Position numbers and translations under genes: made by a program. The notes below the pieces were generated by a model. That model had not been told where the DNA came from. It saw only the letters and a list, made by a program, of their open reading frames with translations, and did no database searches. From positions 124,001 to 188,000 of the forward strand of contig NZ_SRXU01000002.1 of the NCBI RefSeq assembly GCF_004792695.1: a stretch of DNA of 64,000 nt, written 5' to 3'. Of the stretch, positions 39,614-48,470 are shown piece by piece (within the stretch, counting starts at the first letter, position 1; the number at the start of each line of letters is the position of its first letter). The DNA is from Sphingomonas naasensis (lineage in GTDB: Bacteria > Pseudomonadota > Alphaproteobacteria > Sphingomonadales > Sphingomonadaceae).

Positions 39614-41647
39614 ATGAAGGTCACCGAGGCCTCGCAAGCCTATAGCTTCTCGCGCCGCGCGCTGCTGATGGGCGGCGGCCAGGCGGCGATCGCGCTCGTG
39701 CTGGCGGGGCGCATGACATGGCTCTCGGTGTTCGAGAACGAGCGCTACAAGCTGCTCGCCGAGAGCAACCGGGTCAATCTGACGCTGAGCCCGCCGCGAC
39801 GCGGCTGGATCGTCGATCGCAGCGGCCAGCCGCTCGCCAACAACCGCACCGATTTCCGAGTCGACCTGATCCCCGATCGGCTCGAGAAGCGCGAGGAGAC
39901 GCTCGCCGCGCTCCAGCAGATCCTCGCGCTGACGCCCGAGGACATGGCGCGGATCAACACCGATCTCAAACGCGCCGCGGGTTTCCAGCCGGTGCAGGTC
40001 AAGGAAAGCCTCGACTGGGAGCGCTACGCCACGGTGCTCGTCCGGCTTCCCGAGTTCCCCGGGGTGCAGGCGACGCAGGGCTTCACGCGCAACTATCCGC
40101 TCGGCGCCGGGGTCGGCCACCTGATCGGCTATGTCGGCGCCGCCTCGGCCGAACAGTATAAGGAGACCAAGGACCCGCTGATGGTCACCCCCGGCTTCAA
40201 GCTGGGCAAGGACGGGCTCGAGAAGACGCTCGAGGAGCGGCTGCGCGGCAAGCCCGGCGCCAAGCGCGTCGAGGTCACCGCGCGCGGCAAGCTCGTGCGC
40301 GAGCTGGCACGGCGCGAGGACGTGCCCGGCCACAATGTCCGGCTGACCATCGATGCGGGGCTGCAGGAATATTGCGCGCGCCGGCTCGCCGACAATTCGG
40401 GCTCGATCGTGGTGCTCGATTGCCTGACCGGCGACGTGCTCTCGATGGTCTCGATGCCGGCCTATGATCCCAACAGCTTCTCGGACGGGATCACCCAGAG
40501 CGAGTGGAAGATGCTCGCCGAGAACGATCACGTCCCGTTGATGAACAAGGTGCTGCAGGGGCTCTATCCGCCAGGCTCTACGGTCAAGCCGATGCACGCG
40601 CTCGCGGTGCTGCGCGCCGGCATCTCGCCCAATGCGACGGTGCATTGCGGCGGGGCGCTGCAGGTCGGCAACCGCGCCTTCCACTGCCACAGCCGGCGCG
40701 GGCACGGCGCGGTCAACATGGAGCGCGCGGTCGCCCAGAGCTGCGACATCTATTTCTACGTGATGGCGCGCGAGCTCGGCTACGACCATTTCGCCAAGAC
40801 GGTGCGCGAGATGGGCCTCGGCGCGCGCTACGACCTGCCCTATCCGAGCCAGCGCTACGGCACCGTGCCCGACAGCGCGTGGAAGCTGAAGAAGTACAAA
40901 CAGCCCTGGACGATCGCGGACTCGGTCAACGCGTCGATCGGACAGGGCTATGTGCTGGCCAATCCGCTCCAGCTCGCGGTGATGGCGGCGCGGCTGGCGC
41001 AGGGCCGCGCGATCGTGCCGCGGCTGCTGCTCGATCAGCCGCACGAGCCGGCGCCGTCGCTGGGAATCGATCCGCAGCACATCCAGACCGTTCGCCAGTG
41101 CATGTGGGCGGTGATCAACGGCGGCGGCACCGGCGGCAGAGCGCGGCTACCGATCCCGGGAGTCGAGATCGCCGGTAAGACCGGCACCGCGCAGGTCCGC
41201 GCGATCACCGCGGCGGAGCGCCGGTCGGGCGTGCTCGGCAACGCCTCGTTGCCGTTCAAGCTGCGCGACCACGCGCTGTTCGTGTGCTTCGCGCCGTGGG
41301 ACAATCCGCGCTACGCCGCGTCGATCGTTCTCGAGCACCACGGCCACGTCAATCCGCTGACCGACGTCGCGCCGACCGCGCGCGACGTGATGACCTTCCT
41401 GTTCGATCGGCAAAAGGCGATCACCACGCTCCACGAGCTCGAAAAGGGCTGGGGCGGCACCTATGCCGAGCGCATGGCGCGCGACGCGCGGGCATTCGAA
41501 GCGGCGCGTGCCGCGGCACGCGCCGCCCCGCCCCCGCCGGTTCCCGAAGATGCCGCGGAGGCGGCGAGCGACGTCGTCTCCGAAGCCGCCAATGCCAGCG
41601 TGCCCGTGGGCGACGTCGCCACGCGCAACGAGGAGCGCGCCGAATGA
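39614..41647 (+). CDS. mrdA: Penicillin-binding protein 2 (elongation transpeptidase)
   Basis: PBP2 cross-links peptidoglycan during cell elongation together with RodA. The 677 residues have an N-terminal membrane anchor (LLMGGGQAAIALVLAGRM), the dimerisation domain (RRGWIVDRSGQPLANNRTDFRVDLIPD), and the transpeptidase domain with the active serine in PGSTVKPMHAL near residue 322, the SCD motif in AQSCDIYFYV and KTGTAQV near 520. A low-complexity Ala/Pro/Glu tail of about 55 residues is added. Overlaps rodA by four bases. Confidence 0.97.
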   Translation: MKVTEASQAYSFSRRALLMGGGQAAIALVLAGRMTWLSVFENERYKLLAESNRVNLTLSPPRRGWIVDRSGQPLANNRTDFRVDLIPDRLEKREETLAALQQILALTPEDMARINTDLKRAAGFQPVQVKESLDWERYATVLVRLPEFPGVQATQGFTRNYPLGAGVGHLIGYVGAASAEQYKETKDPLMVTPGFKLGKDGLEKTLEERLRGKPGAKRVEVTARGKLVRELARREDVPGHNVRLTIDAGLQEYCARRLADNSGSIVVLDCLTGDVLSMVSMPAYDPNSFSDGITQSEWKMLAENDHVPLMNKVLQGLYPPGSTVKPMHALAVLRAGISPNATVHCGGALQVGNRAFHCHSRRGHGAVNMERAVAQSCDIYFYVMARELGYDHFAKTVREMGLGARYDLPYPSQRYGTVPDSAWKLKKYKQPWTIADSVNASIGQGYVLANPLQLAVMAARLAQGRAIVPRLLLDQPHEPAPSLGIDPQHIQTVRQCMWAVINGGGTGGRARLPIPGVEIAGKTGTAQVRAITAAERRSGVLGNASLPFKLRDHALFVCFAPWDNPRYAASIVLEHHGHVNPLTDVAPTARDVMTFLFDRQKAITTLHELEKGWGGTYAERMARDARAFEAARAAARAAPPPPVPEDAAEAASDVVSEAANASVPVGDVATRNEERAE

Positions 41648-42762
41648 GCAAGCTCGGTCCGGGCCTCGTCCCCGCCCCGCTCGCGCAGCTGCCGTGGAAG
41701 GTCATGCTGCTCGTCCTCGCGATCGGCAGCTTCGGGCTGGTCGTCCTCTATTCCGCCGCAGGCGGCAGCCTCTATCCCTGGGCATTCTCGCAGGGCATCC
41801 GCTTCTTCGTCTTCTTCGGCATGGCGATCGCGCTGTCGCGCATCCCCGAAGGCTGGTGGGCGCTGGGGACCTTCCCCGCCTATGCGCTGGTGCTGCTGAT
41901 GCTACTCGGGGTGGAGGCGCTCGGCGCGGTCGCCGGGGGCAGCCAGCGATGGCTCGATCTCGGGATCATCCGGCTCCAGCCGTCCGAGCTGATGAAGCCG
42001 ATCATCGTGCTCACCATGGCGCGTTTCTACGAGATCCTGCCGGCGAGCGAGATCCGCAAATTCGGCGCGCTCTGGCCCGCGGCGGTGCTGATCGGGCTTC
42101 CCGCGGCGCTGGTGATGCTCCAGCCCGATCTCGGCACCGCGCTGATGATCACCGGCAGCGGCGTCGCGGTGATGTTCCTCGCGGGGATCCCCTTGCGGCT
42201 GTTCATCGGCGGCGGGCTGCTGCTCGGCGCGGCGATTCCGATCGTCGTCAACTTCGTGCTCCACGATTATCAGCGCAACCGCGTGCTCGTCTTCCTTGAT
42301 CCCGAGAGCGATCCGCTCGGCACCGGCTATCATATCAGCCAGTCGAAGATCGCGATCGGCTCGGGCGGGATCTTCGGCAAGGGGTTCCTCAACGGCACCC
42401 AGAGCCATCTCGACTATCTGCCCGAAGGCCACACTGATTTCGCGCTGGCGACGATGATGGAGGAATGGGGGCTGATGGGCGGCTTCTTCGTGATCCTCGC
42501 CTTCTCGCTGCTGATCGGCTGGGCGATCGGGGTGAGCATGCGCGCCAAGAGCCGCTTCGGCCGGCTGACCGCGGCGGGCCTTTCGGCGACGATCTTCTTC
42601 TATGCGGCGATCAACATGCTGATGGTGGTCGGCCTCGCCCCGGTGGTCGGCATCCCGCTGCCGCTGATCAGCTTCGGCGGGACCGCGCAGATGACCTTCA
42701 TGATCTGCTTCGGCATCCTGATGTCGATCGATCGCGAGAGCCGCCGCAAGCAGCGCTGGTAA
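41644..42762 (+). CDS. rodA: Rod shape-determining glycosyltransferase RodA
   Basis: RodA polymerises lipid II glycan in the elongasome with PBP2. The 372 residues form about ten membrane helices typical of SEDS proteins, with GGSQRWLDLGIIRLQPSELMK, LLQPDLGTALMI-like VMLQPDLGTALMITG, YLPEGHTDFALATMMEEWGLMGG and GIPLPLISFGGTAQM. ATG at 41644 overlaps the mrdA stop (ATGA). Last gene of the rod-shape operon. Confidence 0.97.
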   Translation: MSKLGPGLVPAPLAQLPWKVMLLVLAIGSFGLVVLYSAAGGSLYPWAFSQGIRFFVFFGMAIALSRIPEGWWALGTFPAYALVLLMLLGVEALGAVAGGSQRWLDLGIIRLQPSELMKPIIVLTMARFYEILPASEIRKFGALWPAAVLIGLPAALVMLQPDLGTALMITGSGVAVMFLAGIPLRLFIGGGLLLGAAIPIVVNFVLHDYQRNRVLVFLDPESDPLGTGYHISQSKIAIGSGGIFGKGFLNGTQSHLDYLPEGHTDFALATMMEEWGLMGGFFVILAFSLLIGWAIGVSMRAKSRFGRLTAAGLSATIFFYAAINMLMVVGLAPVVGIPLPLISFGGTAQMTFMICFGILMSIDRESRRKQRW

Positions 42763-42873
42763 GGGATTTTACGCGCGGTGCATTTTAGGGTTTGCAATGC
42801 GCGAAAGCTTTGCTAACCGCGCCCCTCCAAACGCGGCGGCGCACTCACCAAGAGCGCCGGAAACGCCCGGAAT

Positions 42874-42949
<76 letters not shown>

Positions 42950-42966
42950 TCCTTTTTCCTTACATC

Positions 42967-44067
42967 TCAACTATTTAGGTCAGTCCCGGCTACGAGTTTG
43001 AGCCTGAATGGGCTCTCACTGTGACCTGATTTGTGACCTTGACAGACCACTTCCCCTGAGGGGCCGGTGTGACCTGATCTGCCCTCAAAAATCAGCTGGT
43101 CTGCGTAAGGCTGCAAATGCTTCACCGACATGTGCGCGTAACGACGCACCATCGTCTCCGATTTCCAGCCTCCCAGCTCTTGCAGCACCCATGTGGGTAC
43201 ATCGTTCTGCCGGAGCCAGCTCGCCCAGGTGTGCCGCAGGTCGTGCCAGCGAAAATCGGTGATCCCCGCTCGCTTGAGCGCAGCTCGCCAATGTCTGGTG
43301 TTCACCTGCCCGATCGGTCGTCCGGCATAAGTGAACACATGCTCGCACTGCTTGCCCATCTGCCGCTCGAGTACAGAGACCGCGAGATCGTTGAGCGGGA
43401 CACCCAGCGCCTCGTTGTTCTTGGTATCGCCGTGCTCGATCGTGACGATGCGGCGGGAGAGATCGACCTGGTCCCAGGTCAGCCTCTTGATATTGCCCTG
43501 CCGCAAGCCCGTAGCGAGCGCGAACAGCATCAGGTCCTGCTGGTGAGGAGGAAGCTCCGTCAGGAGCCGCTCGGCCTGCGCGTGGGTTAGCCAGCGCACG
43601 CGCACCTTGCTCTCCCTCGTATAGGTCCGAAACGCCGGGATGTGCTCAATCCACTCCCACTCGCGCTGCGCCATCCGGAAAATGGCGCGGATCAGCGCCA
43701 CGTACAGATCCTTGGTGCGACTGCTCGAGCGAGCATGATGCCGAGAGATGATCCCGTCGATCAGGTCCCTGCTCACCTGGTCCAATGTCTTGCCACGCAG
43801 GTGCCTGGTGAACCACCGGATCCGCGACACGTCATCCCTGTAGGATTTCTTGTGCCTCTTTTCCTGCAGCCACCGCAGCGCCGCCTCGTCCCAAGTCCGT
43901 TTGGGCTTGATCTTGAGCCTGGCAAGATCCCACAGCTCGGCCTTCAGCTTGTCGTGATATTCCTCGGCCTTCTTCCGGTCGGTCGTTCCAGTAGAACGTC
44001 TAAGGCGCGTTCCGTCCGGTGCTGTGAGCTTGACGTAATAGATTCCTGCACGGTTCCAGAGTGCCAT
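42967..44067 (-). CDS. Tyrosine-type site-specific integrase
   Basis: The enzyme should recombine the element into the tRNA-Lys 3' end. The 366 residues have an N-terminal Arm-binding region (MALWNRAGIYYVKLTAPDGT), a core-binding domain and the catalytic domain with Arg189 (ATGLRQGN), Lys near 216, HDLRH at 275-279 and the nucleophile Tyr310 (VRRYAHMS). ATG at 44067 has AGGAGG in front; a longer frame to 44208 overlaps the helix-turn-helix gene and is less likely. All catalytic residues are present, so it may be active. Confidence 0.96.
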   Translation of the reverse strand: MALWNRAGIYYVKLTAPDGTRLRRSTGTTDRKKAEEYHDKLKAELWDLARLKIKPKRTWDEAALRWLQEKRHKKSYRDDVSRIRWFTRHLRGKTLDQVSRDLIDGIISRHHARSSSRTKDLYVALIRAIFRMAQREWEWIEHIPAFRTYTRESKVRVRWLTHAQAERLLTELPPHQQDLMLFALATGLRQGNIKRLTWDQVDLSRRIVTIEHGDTKNNEALGVPLNDLAVSVLERQMGKQCEHVFTYAGRPIGQVNTRHWRAALKRAGITDFRWHDLRHTWASWLRQNDVPTWVLQELGGWKSETMVRRYAHMSVKHLQPYADQLIFEGRSGHTGPSGEVVCQGHKSGHSESPFRLKLVAGTDLNS

Positions 44068-44279
44068 ATTGCCTCCTCGTGAAAGGCACTCGGCTGCATT
44101 CGTGCAGGCGCAGAATACCCCTCGCGAGTCACCGCCACAAGGTCCGCTTCGATGAAGCGCCAGCCGCGGCCGATCTTGGCCCCCGGGATTCGGCCCGAGC
44201 GAACCCATGCGCGCACGGTGTTGGCATGCACCTTGAGAAAGGCGGCCGCGTCCTCGACGGAGAGCAGCCGCTCGCCCAT
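43944..44279 (-). CDS. Helix-turn-helix (excisionase-like) protein
   Basis: The 111-residue protein starts with a MerR/AlpA-type DNA-binding domain: LLSVEDAAAFLKVHANTVRAWVRSGRIPGAKIGRGWRFIEADLVA. The tail (SSQHRTERALDVLLERPTGRRPRNITTS) is basic. Such proteins act as recombination directionality factors or regulators. It starts two bases after the DUF2274 gene and overlaps the integrase gene by 124 bases in another frame, so expression of the two is linked. Confidence 0.82.
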   Translation of the reverse strand: MGERLLSVEDAAAFLKVHANTVRAWVRSGRIPGAKIGRGWRFIEADLVAVTREGYSAPARMQPSAFHEEAIWHSGTVQESITSSSQHRTERALDVLLERPTGRRPRNITTS

Positions 44280-44280
44280 C

Positions 44281-44511
44281 TCAGCGCGCCGCCGAGACGC
44301 CGCTCCGCCGTGCCTTGGCGAACTCGCGATCGCTGTCGAGAAACGCTGCCAGCATGGCAGGAACCAGCTCGGCCACGGGTTCCTGGCGACCGTAGGTGCT
44401 GGCATAAAGCGCCGCATATTCCTCAAGCGCCTGATGCAGGTCCGGCAGGACCGCGAGGGTCAACTTGACAGGTGCGCGATCGGGAAGCCTCGCGAGCTTG
44501 AGATCCGCCAT
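44281..44511 (-). CDS. DUF2274 domain-containing protein
   Basis: The 76-residue protein reads MADLKLARLPDRAPVKLTLAV at the start and ELVPAMLAAFLDSDREFAKAR near the end, typical of DUF2274 proteins encoded directly after trbI in conjugative elements. It may be a small DNA-binding protein of ribbon-helix-helix type; this is inferred. Its ATG shares a base with the trbI stop (TGATG). Confidence 0.88.
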   Translation of the reverse strand: MADLKLARLPDRAPVKLTLAVLPDLHQALEEYAALYASTYGRQEPVAELVPAMLAAFLDSDREFAKARRSGVSAAR

Positions 44512-45767
44512 CACAGCTTCTCCTTCCACGGGGCGAGGATCAGATCCTTGTTTACGATCAGGCGCACCGGCGCTCCGGGGCGGATAGTGATCGTGGGCTG
44601 AATGTTAAGATTGCGCTGGGTGATCTGGTCTCCGGCGCGCGCGACATTGTCCTGGGTCGACCGGCGCATGGCCTCGACGAGGTCGCTGTCGCTGGTGAAA
44701 GCCAGCTCGGAGCCGACGCCGAGCAAAGTCGACAGCACCACGCCCTTGATCAGCCGCCACGTATGGAAGTCGACCTTGTCTTCGAGACCTGCATAGCCCG
44801 AGGGGTCGGTCGCCGGTACCTTGTCCAGGCTGAGCGAACCACCGTCCGGAAGGAGGATGCGCTGCCAGACGATCAGCGCCCGCTTCTGCCCGAATGCGAC
44901 CACGCTATCATAGGTGCCGATCAGGCGCGCGCCCTGCGGGATCAACAGCGTGCGGCCCGTCGGGCTATCGTAAACGCGTTCGGTGACCTGCGCGACGACC
45001 ATTCCGGGCAGATCCGAGCGCACCCCGGTGATGAGACTGGCTGCGATGACGCTCCCTGCGGACAATATGTGAGGCGAGGCTGCGACGGCCATGCTGTGCG
45101 GGTTGATGACTCCCTGCCCGTCCGGTCCGACGAGGCCCGTCTCGGACGGTCGGGCAGTCAAACCGATCCGGTCGATGGGCTCCCGAGGTGGCGCCGCGTC
45201 CTCGGAGCTTGCAGTTGCTGCCGCCGTGGCTGGAGCAGGGCGATCGCCTTGGGCTCTCGACACGAGCAACCCCGACTCGCGCGCGGCCTTTCGCTCCGCG
45301 AGTTGCTGTTCGTGCTCCGCCTCAGCCGCCTGCGCCGCTATATCCGCGGGCGCAGAGACGCCTTCGGCCGCAAGTTGTCTCTGTCGCTCAAGAATGGGGC
45401 GGCCGAGGTCTCCGGGCAAAGGCGGCCCCAGCTTCGGGACGTCGCCATAGCTTGCGGGCAGACCGTTCAGCCCGTCGGGCGCGCGCTTCCCGCTCGGCTG
45501 CGAAAGCTGACTTTCCTGCGCGACCTGGCGGAAAGCCGACGGGCCAAGCGCCTTCCACGCCACTGCGATCAGGCTGACCGAACCTGCCGCTGAGATCGCG
45601 ACGATCAACCCTCGGCGGAAGCGGATCGCCCGCGGCGGACGCGAGCGGATCGCCAGCGATTCCGGATCCAGCTTCGGAGCCGGACGAGCATCTCCCGCTC
45701 CCGTTGCCGAGGGTGCAGATCGCGACGGTGTTGGTTCAGAACCGGCAGCTTCCGGCGCCGGCGTCAA
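44511..45767 (-). CDS. trbI: Conjugal transfer protein TrbI
   Basis: TrbI is the VirB10-like part of a type IV secretion channel spanning both membranes. The 418 residues have a Pro-rich start, one membrane helix at about 55-75 (LIVAISAAGSVSLIAVAW), a Pro-rich periplasmic linker and the TrbI/VirB10 core (LSAGSVIAASLITGVRSDLPGMVVAQV, LLIPQGARLIGTYDSVVAFGQKRALIVW). No ATG or GTG is available; a TTG at 45767 overlaps the stop of the broken parB gene. The expected upstream trbG, trbF and others are absent, so it cannot work in conjugation alone. Confidence 0.88.
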   Translation of the reverse strand: MTPAPEAAGSEPTPSRSAPSATGAGDARPAPKLDPESLAIRSRPPRAIRFRRGLIVAISAAGSVSLIAVAWKALGPSAFRQVAQESQLSQPSGKRAPDGLNGLPASYGDVPKLGPPLPGDLGRPILERQRQLAAEGVSAPADIAAQAAEAEHEQQLAERKAARESGLLVSRAQGDRPAPATAAATASSEDAAPPREPIDRIGLTARPSETGLVGPDGQGVINPHSMAVAASPHILSAGSVIAASLITGVRSDLPGMVVAQVTERVYDSPTGRTLLIPQGARLIGTYDSVVAFGQKRALIVWQRILLPDGGSLSLDKVPATDPSGYAGLEDKVDFHTWRLIKGVVLSTLLGVGSELAFTSDSDLVEAMRRSTQDNVARAGDQITQRNLNIQPTITIRPGAPVRLIVNKDLILAPWKEKL

Positions 45768-46276
45768 AGCGCGCGGATGCGCGGCAGGAGATTGCCGAGT
45801 GCCAGCACGCGCCGGACCATGAGGTCCGGCAATCCGAAGGTCAGGCCGATATCCTCGACCGACCGCCCCTCGCGCACCAGCCGCGTGAAACTCTGCCACT
45901 GCGTGACTTCGTCGGCGTCGAGCCGGGCGATATTCTCGATCAACGACGCCTCGACCGCATCGGCGTCGTCGCCCTCGTCCAGGATCGCGCAGGGCAGCAG
46001 GGTATCGGGCGGATCGGCGTCCCCCGCATCCGTCGCCGCCCCGGCGGCGGCCGCACGGCGTTCCTCGGCGACGATCTTCGCCGCATGATAGCGCCGCCGC
46101 CCGGCGACGATCGCGAAGCTGCCCGGCTCCCGGCCCGGTCGCACGAGGAGGCTCTGCAGGATGCCGCGCGCCCTGATGGTGGGCAGTATGTCCGACACAT
46201 CGGGCATCTTCGGACCGTGGCGCATGTTCGTCGCGGCGATTTCCAGCTTGTCGAGCGCAATGAATTCCAGTTTCAT
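45764..46276 (-). pseudogene. ParB/Spo0J-like partition protein, C-terminally truncated
   Basis: The 170 residues contain a ParB N-terminal domain: MKLEFIALDKLEIAATNMRH, PLLVRPG-like QSLLVRPGREPG, GRRRYHAAKIV, ASLIENIARLDADEVTQW and the helix-turn-helix SVEDIGLTFGLPDLMVRRVLALGNLLP. Plasmid and island ParB-family members of this type are several hundred residues long; here the frame stops right after the helix-turn-helix and runs into trbI. AGGAG precedes the ATG at 46276, so the fragment may still be made. Confidence 0.82.
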
Positions 46277-46371
46277 GTCCCTGCTCCTCGTGAGCGCCGG
46301 CTCCGCAACCTTCCCAAAGTGGCACGCGGGGCCGGCTTACCGGCGGCGAACGGCCGCCTCGCCCCCGCCCG

Positions 46372-46785
46372 TCAGTCGGCGGAAAGGTCGTTCGCGGCAC
46401 GGTCGGGCGCCGCTCGATCTAGGTGCTGCTGCGCCATCGGGATCGACCCGGCGCGGCGCGCGGTGTCGGCCCAGACGGACAGCGCAACGGTCGTCGAGAA
46501 GGCGAGGTCGCGCTCGATCCCGAGCCCGAACGGCAAACGCACCGCCGCAATCTCGGCCAGGCTGAACGTGCCCAGTTCGGGGCAGCCGAAACCGAGATCG
46601 GCGAGCCCGAACAGGGTGTCGCCGTCGTCGTACAATTCGGTGGCGAGCCATGTCGCCGCGCCGATCGGGTTGAACAGCTTGAGGACCGGCACGGGGTCGT
46701 AGCGCGCCTCCCTCGCCTCGGCGGCGAGCGACGCGGCGGCGTTGGCGACGAGTGCGGCGCGGAGCGCTTCGGTGAGCAGTTTCAT
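46372..46785 (-). CDS. DUF2958 domain-containing protein
   Basis: The 137-residue protein opens MKLLTEALRAALVANAAASL, then PVLKLFNPIGAATWLATELYDDGDTLFGLADLGFGCPELGTFSLAEIA, the DUF2958 pattern seen beside parB in plasmids and integrative elements. Function is unknown. The tail after residue 100 (RLPFGLGIERDLAFSTTVAL) is also typical. It lies upstream of the parB fragment. Confidence 0.85.
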   Translation of the reverse strand: MKLLTEALRAALVANAAASLAAEAREARYDPVPVLKLFNPIGAATWLATELYDDGDTLFGLADLGFGCPELGTFSLAEIAAVRLPFGLGIERDLAFSTTVALSVWADTARRAGSIPMAQQHLDRAAPDRAANDLSAD

Positions 46786-47778
46786 GCCCCGCCCTCCCCA
46801 GCGCTGCCCCGGGCGGGGCGGAAATGGATCAGATGCATCGCAAGCCTCCATCACCGCTCAAACCAGCATGGCCCCCGGACGCGGGGGTGGGCGGCATCAG
46901 CGAACGGAGAGGCCCGCCATCGAGCGGTCCCGGCACCGAAGGCCGCAGCGAAGCGAAGGAGCCGGGCGCAGCCCGGCTTGCCGGGGCCGCGGGCGGGCCT
47001 AGCAGCGAGCGCCGCCCGCACCCGCGCTCCGGGAGGCCACAGACAACGCCGCCGCGCCCGCGGCGTCCGCATCGAACCTGCGGCGAAGCCGCCAGCAAGG
47101 CTTGGCCCACCGGCAGAGCGCGCGGATCAGCGGCGTCGAACCGGGCTTCGAGCGTCGGGCGGCAATTGTCGTCCGCGCCGAAACCGGGCGCGCAGCCCGC
47201 TCGCGCCGCCGGAGTGCCGCGGGGCCGCAATCAGGCGCCGCACCCTGTCCGGCGCTCGCCGCCGGCAGTGTGCGTCCTCAGCCCCGCTCCATTTCAGGGG
47301 CGTTGCGGGGAGCCTTCCCCGCTGATGCGAACCAGCGCCCTGGCCCCCGACGGGGCGACGCGATAGCATCGTGCGTTGTCCTCTCCACCCCCATCGACAC
47401 CTCCGCCCGCGCGATCCGGATGTCCGCACGGATGGCGTCCGCCGGATCTTCTTTCAGTATCCCGAGGGCTATTGGATCGAACTAGACGACACGCTCATGA
47501 GGCCGTAGCCGGTCTCGGTGCGCTCGCCCCCTATCTCCGGGTCGAGGTGGAGGGCGACGGCCACTAAAGATCTTCCGGCTGCGCGACGGCGAGAGCGGCG
47601 CGACGGGTGCATGACCTGGTCATTCGTGGCGCCGTTGCCCGACCGGGACGCGCGCGCCACGCGGTGAAACGCGGCGCGTCATGGTCGAGCCGTGGCGGCC
47701 CTCGATCCTTGATGCCAGGTTCGTCCGCTTCAGGGCATGAGCCGCAAATCCGCGCGCAAAAAAAGTTCGGGAAAAGGT
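46786..47778. other. About 1 kb of very GC-rich sequence without a convincing intact gene
   Basis: Reading frames are open here mainly because of high GC; their translations are Arg/Pro/Ala-rich and lack family features. The only protein-like signal is the short fragment at 47400-47508. This may be decayed island sequence next to the deletion scar. Confidence 0.6.
47400..47508 (+). pseudogene. Fragment resembling the C-terminus of a VOC/glyoxalase-fold protein
   Basis: The frame ending at TAG 47506-47508 reads DPDVRTDGVRRIFFQYPEG and then YWIELDDTLMRP. The order 'RRIFF-x-x-PEGYWIEL' is what is seen at the end of VOC metalloenzymes, where the glutamate binds the metal. No matching start or N-terminal half is visible upstream, so it is probably a gene remnant. 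Confidence 0.45.
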
Positions 47779-47808
47779 CTTGAAGCCATTCTTCCAAAAA
47801 CCATCTTC
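47779..47808 (+). promoter_or_regulatory. Sigma-32 (RpoH)-like heat-shock promoter of hsp20 copy 2
   Basis: CTTGAAG (47779-47785), a 15-base spacer and CCATCTTC (47801-47808) match the heat-shock consensus with the same spacing as the element before hsp20 copy 1. Confidence 0.75.
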
Positions 47809-47908
47809 GCGCCGCCGGATGCGCAAACCGCGGTCCGGCAGGATCTGAGGGCACCGGCTCTCTCCCGGTGCGCCTCGTGCTCAAATTGCTCATATGGAGG
47901 ATTTGGAT

Positions 47909-48406
47909 ATGAGGACCGCTTTCGACTTTTCGCCCTATCGCCGCTCGACCGTGGGCTTCGACCGGCTTTTCGACCTGCTCGAGGCCGGAACGCGCGCCGA
48001 TACCGATGGCTATCCGCCGTTCGACATCGAACAGGCCGGCGAGGATCAATACCGCATTACGATTGCGGTTGCCGGCTTCGGTCCCGACGAGATCGAGATC
48101 GTCGCGCAGAGCAACCAGCTCACCGTAATCGGCCGCAAGGAAGACGAAGAAGCCGAAACCGGCCGCTTCCTGCATCGGGGCATTGCCACCCGCGCCTTTG
48201 AGCGCCGCTTCCAGCTCGCCGACTTTATCGTCGTCGAGCACGCGCAGTTCGACAATGGCCTGTTGCGGATCGCTCTCAAGCGCGAGGTGCCCGAGGCGAT
48301 GAAGCCCCGGCGCATCGCGATCGGCGGCGCGACGTCGACCCCGGTCAATGATCGTCTCGAAGCGCCGGCGGAGCGCGACGCCGAGACGGCGCGCGATGCG
48401 GCATAA
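47909..48406 (+). CDS. Hsp20/alpha-crystallin small heat-shock protein (copy 2)
   Basis: The 165-residue chaperone parallels copy 1: RTAFDFSPYRRSTVGFDRLFDLLEAG, YRITIAVAGFGPDEIEIVAQ, LHRGIATRAFERRFQLADF, REVPEAMKPRRI. The tail is longer and acidic. ATG at 47909 is seven bases after GGAGGA; an ATG at 47894 would lie on the ribosome site. It opens the stress-gene part of the island. Confidence 0.95.
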   Translation: MRTAFDFSPYRRSTVGFDRLFDLLEAGTRADTDGYPPFDIEQAGEDQYRITIAVAGFGPDEIEIVAQSNQLTVIGRKEDEEAETGRFLHRGIATRAFERRFQLADFIVVEHAQFDNGLLRIALKREVPEAMKPRRIAIGGATSTPVNDRLEAPAERDAETARDAA

Positions 48407-48411
48407 CCGTC

Positions 48412-48436
48412 ATGCCCGCCCGTCGCGGCGGGCATG
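48412..48436 (+). terminator. Hairpin after hsp20 copy 2
   Basis: CATGCCCGCC and GGCGGGCATG form a 10-bp stem around a CGTCGC loop. No T run follows, so it may only pause polymerase or protect the 3' end. Confidence 0.5.
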
Positions 48437-48470
48437 CACTGTCATGAAGTCTTGCAAAGGAGGAAAGACG

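Larger units (their letters stand above)
42950..46785. mobile_element. Remnant of an integrative and conjugative element at tRNA-Lys
   Basis: The stretch holds integrase, helix-turn-helix protein, DUF2274 protein, trbI, a cut-short parB-like gene and a DUF2958 gene, all on the minus strand. In intact elements of this type found in sphingomonads, the trb conjugation genes, relaxase, coupling protein, parA and replication genes lie between trbI and parB. Here they are missing and the two are joined directly. Where the right end lies is not known; no copy of the tRNA 3' end was found in the window, so the cargo up to 64 kb may belong to the same island. Confidence 0.8.

Noticed and set aside
47270..47285. 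Possible right attachment site resembling the tRNA-Lys 3' end (GTGCGTCC)
   Set aside because: Only eight bases match; too short to support an attachment repeat.
46423..47325. Long plus-strand frame upstream of hsp20 copy 2
   Set aside because: Low-complexity Arg/Pro/Ala translation that runs antisense to the DUF2958 gene.
47376..47567. 63-codon frame ending LAPYLRVEVEGDGH
   Set aside because: Its end looks protein-like, but the rest does not, and the overlapping VOC-like frame is more convincing.
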